Assembly (NCBI GenBank): GCA_044379485.1
Contig: JBIPOE010000004.1
Coordinates: 1-64,000 of the forward strand
Source of the DNA: CAMDMI01 sp044379485
GTDB lineage: Bacteria > Bacteroidota > Bacteroidia > Cytophagales > Flexibacteraceae
Direction: 5' to 3'
Length of the DNA stretch: 64,000 nucleotides
The notes under the pieces were generated by a model. It was not told the DNA's origin. It searched no databases and was given only the letters and a program-made list of their open reading frames with translations. The position numbers and the translations under genes are program-made. Numbering within the stretch: position 1 is the first letter of the stretch; every line of letters begins with the position of its first letter. This document shows, piece by piece, positions 34,920 to 44,800 of the stretch.

Positions 34920-35020
34920 TGAGACTAAAATTTAAGTTAAATTCCTTTCCAGTTGTCTGGAAATGGCTCTTTTGCCCCTGTTTACCCCGTTTTTAAAATG
35001 TTTACCCTATGTTTACCCCG
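34900..35020 (+). repeat. Four short GTTTACCC repeats
   Basis: GTTTACCCCG occurs at 34900-34909, 34980-34989 and 35011-35020, with a variant TGTTTACCCT at about 34999-35008. The first copy is also the right arm of the nuclease-gene terminator. The stretch between the nuclease gene and tRNA-Lys carries no gene. Confidence 0.5.
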
Positions 35021-35021
35021 A

Positions 35022-35061
35022 AAAGAAAAAAGCCCTGTAAACTTTTCATTTACAGGGCTTT
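35022..35061 (-). terminator. Terminator downstream of tRNA-Lys
   Basis: A 13-bp perfect stem AAAGCCCTGTAAA (35029-35041) and TTTACAGGGCTTT (35049-35061) with a 7-base loop. On the minus strand it is followed by a T-rich run. It lies 14 bp beyond the tRNA 3' end. Confidence 0.8.
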
Positions 35062-35075
35062 AGCTCATATAACCG

Positions 35076-35148
35076 TGATCCCGCTGGGATTCGAACCCAG
35101 GACCACTACATTAAAAGTGTAATGCTCTACCAGCTGAGCTACGGAATC
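35076..35148 (-). tRNA. tRNA-Lys (anticodon TTT)
   Basis: A 73-nt cloverleaf on the minus strand: acceptor GATTCCG pairs with CGGGATC, the D-arm is GCTCAGCTGGTAGAGC, the anticodon loop CTTTTAA carries TTT, and the T-arm shows GGTTCGAATCC. It marks the change from accessory to core genes and could serve as an integration site, but no repeated tRNA end was found in the window. Confidence 0.95.
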
Positions 35149-35201
35149 AATTTTCCAACAATTTTGGTACAGTTTTGATTCCGTTTCCTTAATTGCGGGT
35201 G

Positions 35202-35233
35202 CAAAAGTACGGATTTCAGCTTTTGTTGCAAAA
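35202..35233 (-). promoter_or_regulatory. Promoter of tRNA-Lys
   Basis: On the minus strand TTTTG is followed after 19 bp by TACTTTTG, a full match to the Bacteroidota -33/-7 pattern. It overlaps the region just before the start of the divergent gene at 35238. Confidence 0.7.
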
Positions 35234-35237
35234 TATA

Positions 35238-35960
35238 ATGGCAAAATTCTTTTTCTTTTTTTTGAGCAGCCTCATTTTCAACCTTGGTTTTCAAAATTCT
35301 TTATACGCCCAAAATTTGATTAAAAAGGCCGATTCGCTATTTGCTGCTCAGCGGTTTAGCGACTCTAAAGAATTGTATGAAAAGTCCTTTTTTGAACAGA
35401 AAAAAACCACTCCATCCACCCTTTTAAAATTGGCTTTTATAGAAGAAAGCATGGACAATTATGTGATGTCTATTTTTTATTTGCATCAATATTATCTCTA
35501 CAATCCTTTAAAAAAGGTCAAATCCAAAATTGAAGAGATAGCAAACCAAAAGAAATTGTACGGTTATTCCATTGATGAAGCAGATTATGCCTTTTTTCTA
35601 TATCGATCGTATGCCTCCTATGTAGAGAGCGGCCTGCTTTTCTTATCTGTTTTTATGTTTTTGTTTCTGTTGAATAGAAAACGGAAAAAAATTTCCTTGG
35701 GCTATTCTCCTATTTTTACAATTCTGTTTTTGTTCGCAGCAGCCTACTTTTATAATTTTAAGTTGCCCTACAAAAGAGCTATTTTGGTTGAAGACAGGGT
35801 GTTTTTAATGTCAGGTCCATCCTCAGGCTCAAGTGTTTTGGATATCCTCAATAGAGGGCACAGGCTTGAATGGATTGGTGAAAATGATATCTGGTATGAG
35901 GTAAAATGGAATGAAAAAAAGGGCTGGCTTAAAAAGTCAGACCTGTTATTTTTTTTATAG
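35238..35960 (+). CDS. Exported TPR and SH3-like membrane protein (BatE-like)
   Basis: From the ATG at 35238 the protein begins MAKFFFFFLSSLIF, a signal peptide ending near SLYAQ. A tetratricopeptide-like helical part follows (KADSLFAAQRFSDSKELYEK), then two membrane segments (VESGLLFLSVFMFLFLL and SPIFTILFLFAAAYF) and a C-terminal bacterial SH3-like region (VFLMSGPSSGSSVLDILNRG, WYEVKWNEKKGWLKKSDL). The frame opens 15 codons earlier, but the ATG gives the proper signal sequence. The layout recalls BatE of Bacteroidota aerotolerance operons, though no other bat genes are adjacent. The function is unproven. Confidence 0.7.
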   Translation: MAKFFFFFLSSLIFNLGFQNSLYAQNLIKKADSLFAAQRFSDSKELYEKSFFEQKKTTPSTLLKLAFIEESMDNYVMSIFYLHQYYLYNPLKKVKSKIEEIANQKKLYGYSIDEADYAFFLYRSYASYVESGLLFLSVFMFLFLLNRKRKKISLGYSPIFTILFLFAAAYFYNFKLPYKRAILVEDRVFLMSGPSSGSSVLDILNRGHRLEWIGENDIWYEVKWNEKKGWLKKSDLLFFL

Positions 35961-35983
35961 TATAAATTTTAAAAATTAGTTTT

Positions 35984-37972
35984 TTGGTCAATATAAAAGG
36001 AAAGGGTAGGGAGAGCTATACCTCACCAGTTCAGGAAATTGAAAATCTGGAAAAGCTGCTTCAATTGGAACAGAATGAGGATTTGGCCCAATATCAGGCT
36101 CAAATTTTAGAAACCCCACTAAAAGAAAGACAAAGAAAAGGCTCCACATGGTATCCCGTTAGAGTTAAAGGGACCCAAATTGGTATGGGTGGAAAATTTA
36201 TCATCGAACTTTCCCGAAATGTAGAATACAACCAACCTCACCAATTTCAACCAGGGGCTCAGGCTGCCATATTTTGGAATGCCCCAATTGGGCAAAAGGT
36301 TCAGCAACTGGCTGGTACCATAATTTCGGTTGACCAAACTGATATTCAAATCCAGATTTTGGAAGATGATTTACCCGACTGGATAGATGAAAGACATATA
36401 GGTATTGACCTCCTTTTTGATGAAAATAGCTACAGGGAAATGAAATTTGCTTTGGCTAAGCTTAAAAATGCGGTGCCTGGCTCGAGGTTGCAAAGGATAA
36501 GAGATGTTGTTTTAGGATGGGAACAAGCTGAATTTCTAGATGTATCCAAATTTGATTCACAAAACTGGCCAATCCAAAACCTAAACGATTCTCAAAAGAA
36601 TGCCATTCACAGGATGGTTGCTGCCAAGGATCTTTTCGTAATCCATGGCCCGCCTGGTACTGGAAAAACCACGACTATTATTTCGGCAATAAAGACCACC
36701 TTATTAAATGTAAAACAGGTACTTGTCTGTGCTCCAAGTAATGCAGCAGCAGATTTATTAACCGAAAAGCTTGCCCAGGGACAGGTAAAAGTTTTAAGAA
36801 TTGGGAATCCAGCCAGAATTTCAGAAGAAATTTTGCCTTATACACTGGATTATCAAATTGGCAATCACACTGAAGCAAAAGAAATTAAAAGACTCCGTAA
36901 GCTTGCTTTTGAGCTTAAAAAAATGGCCTATAAATACAAGCGGTATTTTGATAAAAGCGAAAGGGAGCAAAAGCAAGCGATGTTAAAGGAATCCAGAAAT
37001 ATCATAAAACAGATTTCTGATATCGAAAAATATGTATTGGATGCTGCAAAGGATTCAACTCAGGCCTTTGTTACCACCTTAGTGGGTGCTTCCAGCCAAT
37101 TGCTAAGAGGAAAAAGGTTTGAGGTTGTTTTTATTGATGAGGCAGGCCAGGCCCTTGAACCTGCTTGCTGGATTCCAATTATAAATGCAGATAAGGTTGT
37201 TTTTGCTGGTGACCATTGTCAATTGCCACCAACAGTTAAATCCAAAGATGCTGCCCGGTTGGGACTGGAAGAAACATTGCTTGAAAAAATATTGGACCGC
37301 CAATCCTCAGATGCTGTAGTTATGCTTGATGTTCAATACCGTATGCATGAAAAGATCATGAACTTTAGCTCTGATTATTTTTACAATGGAAAACTAAAAG
37401 CTCATTCAAGTGTAAACCAAAAGTTGATTTTTAGTCAACAGGAAGACCAAAGCCATATTCCTTTCTTGTTTATTGACACTTCAGGTACAGGCTTCGATGA
37501 AAAATTTCACCCTGACAATACTGGTCTTTCAAATCCGGAGGAGGCAATATTGTTAGTAAAACATTTATCCAATTGGTTGGATTCCAATAAAACTCACTTG
37601 GCAAAAATTTCTTCAACACTTTCAATATCAATCATTTCTCCCTATAGAGAGCAAGTTGAATTTTTAAAAAAGGAGGTACAATCAAATTTAAAAAATTATT
37701 CCAAAAACATCAAAATTGGAACAGTAGATGGTTTTCAGGGCCAGGAAGCAGATTTGGTGTATATCAGTTTGGTAAGAAGTAATTCAAAACAGGAAATTGG
37801 ATTTCTAAGAGATATAAGAAGAATGAACGTTGCAATAACCAGAGCGAGAATGCGTTTGGTGGTGATAGGTGATGCATCAACTTTATCTAATTTTAAATTT
37901 TACAAATCCTTTATTCAATATGTGGATTCTATTGGCGCTTACCGGTCAGCCTGGGAATACATTTTACCTTAG
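35984..37972 (+). CDS. SF1 helicase of the IGHMBP2/Upf1 type
   Basis: A 662-residue helicase: IHGPPGTGKTTT (Walker A), VVFIDEAGQALEPACW (motif II), VFAGDHCQLPPT (III), LDVQYRMHEKI (IV), GTVDGFQGQEADLVYISLVR (V) and MNVAITRARMRLVVIGD (VI). A beta-barrel-like 1B region (STWYPVRVKGTQIGMG) precedes the motor. This set is diagnostic for Upf1-like 5'-3' helicases acting on DNA or RNA. No ATG lies before the conserved region, so the TTG at 35984, 23 bp after the previous stop, is the likely start. It is a common core gene in Bacteroidota. Confidence 0.88.
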   Translation: MVNIKGKGRESYTSPVQEIENLEKLLQLEQNEDLAQYQAQILETPLKERQRKGSTWYPVRVKGTQIGMGGKFIIELSRNVEYNQPHQFQPGAQAAIFWNAPIGQKVQQLAGTIISVDQTDIQIQILEDDLPDWIDERHIGIDLLFDENSYREMKFALAKLKNAVPGSRLQRIRDVVLGWEQAEFLDVSKFDSQNWPIQNLNDSQKNAIHRMVAAKDLFVIHGPPGTGKTTTIISAIKTTLLNVKQVLVCAPSNAAADLLTEKLAQGQVKVLRIGNPARISEEILPYTLDYQIGNHTEAKEIKRLRKLAFELKKMAYKYKRYFDKSEREQKQAMLKESRNIIKQISDIEKYVLDAAKDSTQAFVTTLVGASSQLLRGKRFEVVFIDEAGQALEPACWIPIINADKVVFAGDHCQLPPTVKSKDAARLGLEETLLEKILDRQSSDAVVMLDVQYRMHEKIMNFSSDYFYNGKLKAHSSVNQKLIFSQQEDQSHIPFLFIDTSGTGFDEKFHPDNTGLSNPEEAILLVKHLSNWLDSNKTHLAKISSTLSISIISPYREQVEFLKKEVQSNLKNYSKNIKIGTVDGFQGQEADLVYISLVRSNSKQEIGFLRDIRRMNVAITRARMRLVVIGDASTLSNFKFYKSFIQYVDSIGAYRSAWEYILP

Positions 37973-38067
37973 GTTATCTAGGTTCAAAAAATTACATTTT
38001 TTTAATAAAAACTTACTGGATACCAAATGAAATCAATAACCCTTCCTTTCAGATCGAATTGATTTAC

Positions 38068-38075
38068 TAATTTTG
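38068..38075 (+). promoter_or_regulatory. -7 promoter box of glmS
   Basis: TAATTTTG matches TAnnTTTG and lies 33 bp before the glmS start. No convincing -33 box was seen. Confidence 0.45.
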
Positions 38076-38108
38076 TCTCAAAGTTTTGCTTGTTAACAAT
38101 CCTAATTT

Positions 38109-39944
38109 ATGTGTGGAATAGTTGGTTATGTGGGTTATCGTCAGGCATACCCCATCATTATTAAAGGTCTTAAACGTCTGGAATATAGAGGGTATGACTC
38201 TGCTGGTATTGCTCTTTTGAATGGAAATCTTAACGTATATAAGAAAAAGGGAAAGGTTTCTGATCTGGAAAATTCATTAACCGAAACTGAACTTCAAAGT
38301 ACAATTGGTATTGGACATACAAGATGGGCAACTCATGGAGAGCCCAATGATATAAATGCACATCCACATTATTCTTCTAATGAAAAATTAGCCCTTATTC
38401 ACAATGGAATAATCGAAAACTATGCTTCTCTAAAGGTTGAGCTAGAAAGAAAAGGTCACCAATTTCACAGCGCTACTGATTCTGAGGTTTTTATAAAACT
38501 AATTGAAGAAATTTACACACATTTGAATTGCGCTTTGGATGAGGCAGTTCGGATAGCAATGAGCCAGGTTGTTGGTGCTTATGCTATCGTAGTTATGGAC
38601 AAATCAGCACCAGATCAATTAATCGCGGCAAGAAAAGGCTCTCCACTGGTAGTGGGCGTTGGTAAGGGAGAATTTTTTCTTGCATCAGATGCCACCCCGA
38701 TTATTGAATATACCAATGAGGTTATCTATATAAATGACTTAGAGATTGTTACCATCAAAAATGGGGAACTTAGTATCAGGAATATAGATGCTCAGGATCA
38801 AGCTCCATATATCCAAACTTTGGAAATGGAACTGGAATCAATTGAAAAAGGAGGTTTTGAGCACTTCATGTTGAAAGAAATTTTTGAGCAGCCTAGATCG
38901 ATTAAGGACTGCCTAAGGGGAAGAATTTCAGCAGATACTGGTCATTTGGTCCTTGGAGGACTTAGGGAATACATGAAAAAGGTGCTCAACACAGATAGAA
39001 TTATTATTTTAGGTTGTGGAACTTCGTGGCATGCAGGTTTGGTTGCCGAATATATTTTTGAAGAATTTACAAGAATTCCTGTTGAAGTTGAATATGCTTC
39101 TGAATTCAGATACCGAAACCCTGTAATCAAGGAAGGAGATTTGGTTATAGTTATTTCTCAATCAGGCGAAACCGCCGATTCACTTGCGGCACTTGAACTA
39201 GCCAAGTCAAAAGGAGCAATTATTTTTGGCGTTTGTAATGTAGTTGGTTCTTCAATCCCAAGAGCAACCCATGCTGGTGCCTATACACATGCAGGACCTG
39301 AAATTGGAGTCGCATCCACCAAAGCATTTACTGCTCAGGTAACAGTCTTAACTTTAATGGCCTTAGTAATTGCTGAAAAAAAGGGAACTATTTCAGAGGC
39401 AAAATTGAGACAATTGCTTTTTGAATTGGAGGCTATTCCATCTAAGGTTGAAAAAGCGCTTCTGCTCAATGACCAAATTAAATACCTGGCTGAAGAATTT
39501 AAGGACGCAAAAAACTTTCTATACTTGGGTAGGGGCTACAACTTTCCAGTTGCCTTGGAGGGCGCTCTTAAATTAAAGGAAATAAGCTACATACATGCTG
39601 AGGGCTACCCAGCAGCTGAAATGAAGCATGGCCCAATTGCTTTGATTGATGAAGAAATGCCAGTTGTTTTCATTGCAACAAATGATAGTAGTTACGAAAA
39701 AGTGGTTAGCAATATCCAGGAGGTAAAGGCAAGAAAGGGTAGAGTAATTGCTGTTGTTTCTGAAGGAGATAAAATAATTCCTACAATGGCAGACTATGTA
39801 ATTGAAGTTCCTCAGGCACATGAAGCCCTAATGCCGCTCATTGCGGTTATTCCTTTGCAGTTATTGTCTTATCACATTGCGGTTATGCGTGGATGTAATG
39901 TGGATCAACCTAGAAATTTAGCTAAATCAGTAACCGTAGAATAA
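38109..39944 (+). CDS. glmS: Glutamine-fructose-6-phosphate aminotransferase
   Basis: A 611-residue enzyme making glucosamine-6-phosphate from fructose-6-phosphate and glutamine, the first step toward UDP-GlcNAc for peptidoglycan. The N-terminal MCGIVGYVG carries the catalytic Cys2, HTRWATHGEPNDINAHPH and HNGIIENY mark the glutaminase domain, and two SIS domains follow (LGCGTSWHAG, VISQSGETADSLAAL, EIGVASTKAFTAQ). The C-terminus PRNLAKSVTVE is canonical. Length and motifs are complete. It is preceded by its own promoter box; no glmS ribozyme is expected in Bacteroidota and none was seen. Confidence 0.97.
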   Translation: MCGIVGYVGYRQAYPIIIKGLKRLEYRGYDSAGIALLNGNLNVYKKKGKVSDLENSLTETELQSTIGIGHTRWATHGEPNDINAHPHYSSNEKLALIHNGIIENYASLKVELERKGHQFHSATDSEVFIKLIEEIYTHLNCALDEAVRIAMSQVVGAYAIVVMDKSAPDQLIAARKGSPLVVGVGKGEFFLASDATPIIEYTNEVIYINDLEIVTIKNGELSIRNIDAQDQAPYIQTLEMELESIEKGGFEHFMLKEIFEQPRSIKDCLRGRISADTGHLVLGGLREYMKKVLNTDRIIILGCGTSWHAGLVAEYIFEEFTRIPVEVEYASEFRYRNPVIKEGDLVIVISQSGETADSLAALELAKSKGAIIFGVCNVVGSSIPRATHAGAYTHAGPEIGVASTKAFTAQVTVLTLMALVIAEKKGTISEAKLRQLLFELEAIPSKVEKALLLNDQIKYLAEEFKDAKNFLYLGRGYNFPVALEGALKLKEISYIHAEGYPAAEMKHGPIALIDEEMPVVFIATNDSSYEKVVSNIQEVKARKGRVIAVVSEGDKIIPTMADYVIEVPQAHEALMPLIAVIPLQLLSYHIAVMRGCNVDQPRNLAKSVTVE

Positions 39945-40109
39945 CAAAATATTTATCCAGTCCCTCTTTTTTTATAAGGTTTAAAACTCCTTTTTGTTAA
40001 AATTTTATTATCAATTCCTCATTTTATCTTGATTTACTTTTATTTCAACAATAAACAACTTAGAATTGCATCTGATTTGTTGTATCTAATTTTGGCCTTT
40101 CTGTCTCTC

Positions 40110-40892
40110 ATGAGAAAAAAATACATTTATTTAATTGGTTTTATTTTCTTTTTAACGAATGCCTCTGCTCAAATTGGATTTGGTTTAAGGGGTGGATTTG
40201 GTGGTTCAAACTCATCGCAGGAACTGGTAACAGACTTAACCAGAGATATAGGAACCGCTCCTACTTTTGGCTTAATGATTAATTATGACCTTGATTTGCA
40301 TTTTTCAGCAGGGCTCGAGGTTAATTATACAACGTACTCTGAAACATTAAATTACTCAGCTGACTTCTACCCTGGTGATCCAGCTAATAGAAAGCCTGCA
40401 TCCACATCTTCGACTATTAGTTATCTCCAAATTCCTTTTTACGGTAGAGTTACCTTGGGAGAAAAAAAATATAAAGCATTTATTTCCTTTGCCCCTTACA
40501 TTGGCATAGGGTTAAATGGTGAATGGAAAAATGGTGCAAGACCAATAGGTGCAGGCCCAGCTGTTTTGCTAGATTCAACCTACAAAGCCACTTTTAAACA
40601 AGGTGATTTTAAAAGATTGGATCTTGGTGGTCAAGTAGGTATAGGAGGGCAATACACAATAGGTAAAAGTGGAACTCTATTTATTGAAGCGAGATTGCAA
40701 ATTGGTTTTCTTGATTTCTGGAACAAATTAACACCAGAACAAACGCTAGGATATACGAGTCAAGTTAACAAATATTTACCTCCAGGTGCATCTTGGAGAG
40801 CAATTAATGTCAGTTTGGGATACTTCCATACATTTAAAATTCCAAAGAAATCGACAAATGCTGGAGTTAAAAAGGCGGGTAGGCAGAAGTAA
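40110..40892 (+). CDS. Outer-membrane beta-barrel protein (PorT-like)
   Basis: From the ATG at 40110, 260 residues beginning MRKKYIYLIGFIFFLTNASA, a clear signal peptide. The mature part is strand-rich with alternating aromatic residues (GFGLRGGFGGSNS, FGLMINYDLDLHFSAGLEVNY), typical of small PorT or OmpW-like barrels of Bacteroidota. The upstream extension to 40029 would place the signal peptide inside the protein and is rejected. No specific ligand can be named. It is followed 14 bp later by the aldo/keto reductase gene. Confidence 0.75.
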   Translation: MRKKYIYLIGFIFFLTNASAQIGFGLRGGFGGSNSSQELVTDLTRDIGTAPTFGLMINYDLDLHFSAGLEVNYTTYSETLNYSADFYPGDPANRKPASTSSTISYLQIPFYGRVTLGEKKYKAFISFAPYIGIGLNGEWKNGARPIGAGPAVLLDSTYKATFKQGDFKRLDLGGQVGIGGQYTIGKSGTLFIEARLQIGFLDFWNKLTPEQTLGYTSQVNKYLPPGASWRAINVSLGYFHTFKIPKKSTNAGVKKAGRQK

Positions 40893-40906
40893 TATCTCAT
40901 TTTTTA

Positions 40907-41881
40907 ATGAAATATAACAGGCTGCCATCCAGGGATTTAGAATGGAGCTCAATAGGCTATGGAATGTGGGGCCTTGCGGGTTGGAGTGGAAATGACGATG
41001 ACCAGAATTTTGAAAGCTTGTGTCTTGCAGTTGAAAATGGAGTTAACTTTTTCGATACTGCCTGGGCCTACGGTGCTGGAAAAAGCGAAGAAATATTAGG
41101 AAATCTAATCAGAAATTTTCCCCAAAATAAGATATATGCCGCTTCCAAGATTCCTCCATTGAATCAGAAATGGCCTGCATTAAATTCTTATTCAATCGAT
41201 GAGGTCTTTCCAAAAACTCATATTTTGGAGTTTACCCGAAAATCTATCAAAAACCTCGGGCTTGCCAAAATTGATCTTATGCAATTCCACGTTTGGAATG
41301 ACAATTGGGCCAATTCAGATTCATGGAAAGAAGCATTGCATGAACTAAAGTCTGAAGGTCTAGTTGATAGCTTTGGTATTTCAGTAAATCGCTTTGAACC
41401 AAACAATGTTCTCAAAACCTTAGAGACTGGTTTGATAGATTGTGTCCAGGTAGTGTATAATATATTCGATCAAAATCCTGAGGTTCAACTTTTTCCGTAT
41501 TGTCAAAAAAACAAAATAGGAATAATTGCCAGAGTTCCATTTGATGAAGGCTCACTTACAGGAACTTTGAACAAGGAAAGTACTTTTCCCGAAGGAGATT
41601 GGCGAAATTTGTATTTCAACAAAGCTAATTTAGAAGCAACCTTACCAAGAGTAGAGTCATTAAAAAAGGAACTTCCTCAAGGAATGTCTTTGCCGGAACT
41701 GGCCCTTAGATTTATTCTTCAGCATCCTGCGGTTACAACCGTCATTCCCGGCATGAGGCAAAAGAGAAATGTAATATCAAATCTTAAAGCTGGGGATGGG
41801 GTTAAGTTGTCATCGGAGATCTATGAAGCTTTAAAAAAGCATCGCTGGGAAAGAACCTCTGCCCAAAGTGCTACTCCTTAA
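40907..41881 (+). CDS. Aldo/keto reductase
   Basis: A 324-residue NADPH-dependent oxidoreductase with a TIM-barrel fold. It shows GMWGLAGWSG, FDTAWAYGAGKSEEILG (the conserved Asp and catalytic Tyr), then IDLMQFHVWND (His region) and the C-terminal TTVIPGMRQKRNVISNL that binds the phosphate of NADPH. The substrate cannot be deduced. Its stop codon overlaps that of the convergent helicase-nuclease gene by a few bases. Confidence 0.9.
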   Translation: MKYNRLPSRDLEWSSIGYGMWGLAGWSGNDDDQNFESLCLAVENGVNFFDTAWAYGAGKSEEILGNLIRNFPQNKIYAASKIPPLNQKWPALNSYSIDEVFPKTHILEFTRKSIKNLGLAKIDLMQFHVWNDNWANSDSWKEALHELKSEGLVDSFGISVNRFEPNNVLKTLETGLIDCVQVVYNIFDQNPEVQLFPYCQKNKIGIIARVPFDEGSLTGTLNKESTFPEGDWRNLYFNKANLEATLPRVESLKKELPQGMSLPELALRFILQHPAVTTVIPGMRQKRNVISNLKAGDGVKLSSEIYEALKKHRWERTSAQSATP

Positions 41882-44800
41882 TCAGTTAGTTCTTCAATTT
41901 CTATTTGATCACCAGAGTAAACTACAAAAGCTTTCACTTCCTGGTTTGAGAAGTTTTGTAAGTGGTTTTTGTAATTCTTCAGTTGATTGAAGTGAATTGA
42001 TGACTTCTCACCAGTTTTGAAATCCAAAACCACAAATCCTTCTTCTTTTTTAAGAACTCTATCCGCTCTTAAAATGGTTCCATCCTTTGAAACAAACTCC
42101 AGCTCTGGGAAAGATTCGTATTTATCAGAAAACCAATTTTTTATGTTTTCATTTTCAAAAAATCTATGAACCTGGGCTTTAAGTTCCTCTATTTGGGTAT
42201 TATTTAAAACCTCCTTGTTGGTCACTTTTTCAAAATCCGCACCCCAGTTTGTGTAAATTTTAGTTTTCTCTATTATTTTATGAAAAGTTGTGCCAAACCA
42301 CGCAACTTCCTTCTGGTCTTTAGGTAGCCATTTTAACTCTTTTACCTTTGAAAAATTTGGGGAAATCAATATCTCAACCACATTTTTATCTTTTTTACCT
42401 CTATCAAATTTCTGCTCACCCAGCTGAAACTTAAAGATAAAGTCCTCATTTTCTTCTGATTCAATCTTGCTATCTGGAAATATTTCTAACAACACATCAG
42501 CGTTTTCCTTTAAAAACCTGGGTATTTGATATGCCAAACGTGAAAAATTTGTTGGTTTTCCTTTTGGTAAATCCAGATTGTTGTCCAAAGTAATATCGAT
42601 TACCAATCCATATCTGGGTCTGGTACAAGCCACATACCAAAGATTTAGATTTTCAAGTGCCTGTTTATAAATGTTTTCCTGATATTGTTCCCCAAGGTCA
42701 GAATCTAAAAAAATCTTTCTTGCTTTTGCTTTTTGTAAAGGATAAGCATCCCATGGCTCTTGTTTGGAATCCGGCCAGAAATCAAACTTGTTTAGCGAAT
42801 CACCTGATAATGTAGAGCTTAAAGCAAGAATAACAACACCAAAATCCAGTCCTTTTGATTTGTGAATGGTCATAATCTGAATCCCCTCCTCAACTTTTAA
42901 TTGATTCAGTTTTTGCTGAGATGCTTTTTCTTTCCACCAAAGCAGAAATTCTGAGTATTGAAAATGTTGGTTTTGCTCAAATTCGAAAATATAGTTTTGA
43001 AATTGTAAAATGGCTTGATGATGACTTTCAATTAGATTTAACTCAAAGTAATTCACAAGAAATAGTAAGGTTTCCTTTAGATTTTGTTCCTCATTTTGAG
43101 TTAAAAGTTCATCTTTTTTCCAATCTTGAACCCAGACTGGGTTTTGGCCAGCCTCAGAATTCCAAAACTTTTGATCCAATCCCAAATGTCTGGCATTTTG
43201 AACTAAATTTTGAAAAAGAAAGTCATCCTTTAATTGACGATTTGAAATGGCAGTGGCCAAAAAATCAAAAACAAGATGTTCACTGTTCAATTCTGATCCT
43301 GAAGCAGAATACCTAAAATCATACTTTTGATTTTCTTTCGTTCTTTCTTTATCCATAATCTGCACGATTTCAGAAAGTTGACTATTGCCTCGAACCAAAA
43401 TTGCAATTTCAGAAGATGGAATTCCAGCATCCTGTATCACTTTGATTTCATCAATTATCCAGTTAAAATAGCCATTTTCGCCATCTGATTCTGAATCTTC
43501 CTGATTTTTCTCACTTTCTTCGATTCCCGACCCTTTTTTTTTCCTTGGCCTTACTCTTAAATCAACAAAACCATTTTTTTTGCTTTTTTCATCCGGAAGT
43601 TTTTGAAAAACATCTGCATAATTTAATAGGATTGTTTCCTCCCATTCTTTAGAACCATTTACTTGTTCCGATTTTAGTAGTTCTCCTCCATACATTTGGG
43701 AAATCTGATAAAAGATAAAATTGTTGAATTCCACAATATTTCCTTCACTTCTGTAATTAAAAGCAAGGTTTTTCTCTGTTACCTTATGTGGTAATAGGCT
43801 CTCATTCAAGCCTTTTTTGAATAAGGTACTGTCGGCACCACGCCAACCATAAATCGATTGTTTTACGTCTCCAACCACAGAAAAGAAACCGTTGTTATCC
43901 AAAATAGATTTTGCCAAAGGATTTATAACAGCCCATTGGACAGCATCTGTATCCTGAAACTCATCAATTAGCAAGGTATGCATTTGATTTCCAATGCGTT
44001 CATAGATATAAGGAACATCAGTGTCTCCAATTATACTTTTGAGTAAATGCTTTGTCTCTAATAGTAAAAATCGATTTTGCCGATTGTTTTGGTTTTTTAA
44101 AACTTGACGAAAGTAAACCAATAAGCGTATGGCTGCCAGGTGTTTCAATAATTCTTCAGCCAAAGCCATATTGGCTAGTTGCCTTTCGTTTTGTGATGAT
44201 GCATAAGCCAGAATAAGGGGCGAAAAAAAATCAATATCGGCCTCTGAAAGTAATTTGGATTTTGGTTTTCTAAACCATTTGCCCTCCAAATGAGCCTTTA
44301 TCGGTGCAGTAGGAGGGAGGTTGCCACTGGCTATTTTTTCAATTTTTGAGAGCTCATCTGTATATGTTTTATCTTCTTCAGTCATAAAACGCTTAGAAAA
44401 TCCTCTTTCTTCACAGGCTTGAAGCACATTTTTTGCCGACTGTTTTACATGATCAAGTAGTTCTTTTAAATAATTTTCCAGAATTTTTTTTGATGATAAA
44501 ATCTTTTCATCGGTCATCAATTCTGTTTTTGCAGTATAGTTAAAATTGACAACAGGTTCTGCAAACAAGCTGGACATCAGGTTATTTTCAAGATATCCTG
44601 ATGTCCTCCAGCCAGTTCCTTTTTCAGATAAAATATGAATGATATTTTCAAGTAATATCGATTTTATGTTTTCCGGAATGTCTTTCAAGCCTTCTTCAAG
44701 AACCTCTTTTTTCACAGATTCAATGTCCAGTTCTGTTCTCAAGCCATGTGGAAGATTTGCTTCAAAGGCCAATTGAGAAAATAAATTCTGAAAAAAGGAG

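Noticed and set aside
35076..35148. tRNA-Lys as proven attachment site of the island
   Set aside because: No integrase gene and no second copy of the tRNA 3' end were found in the window.
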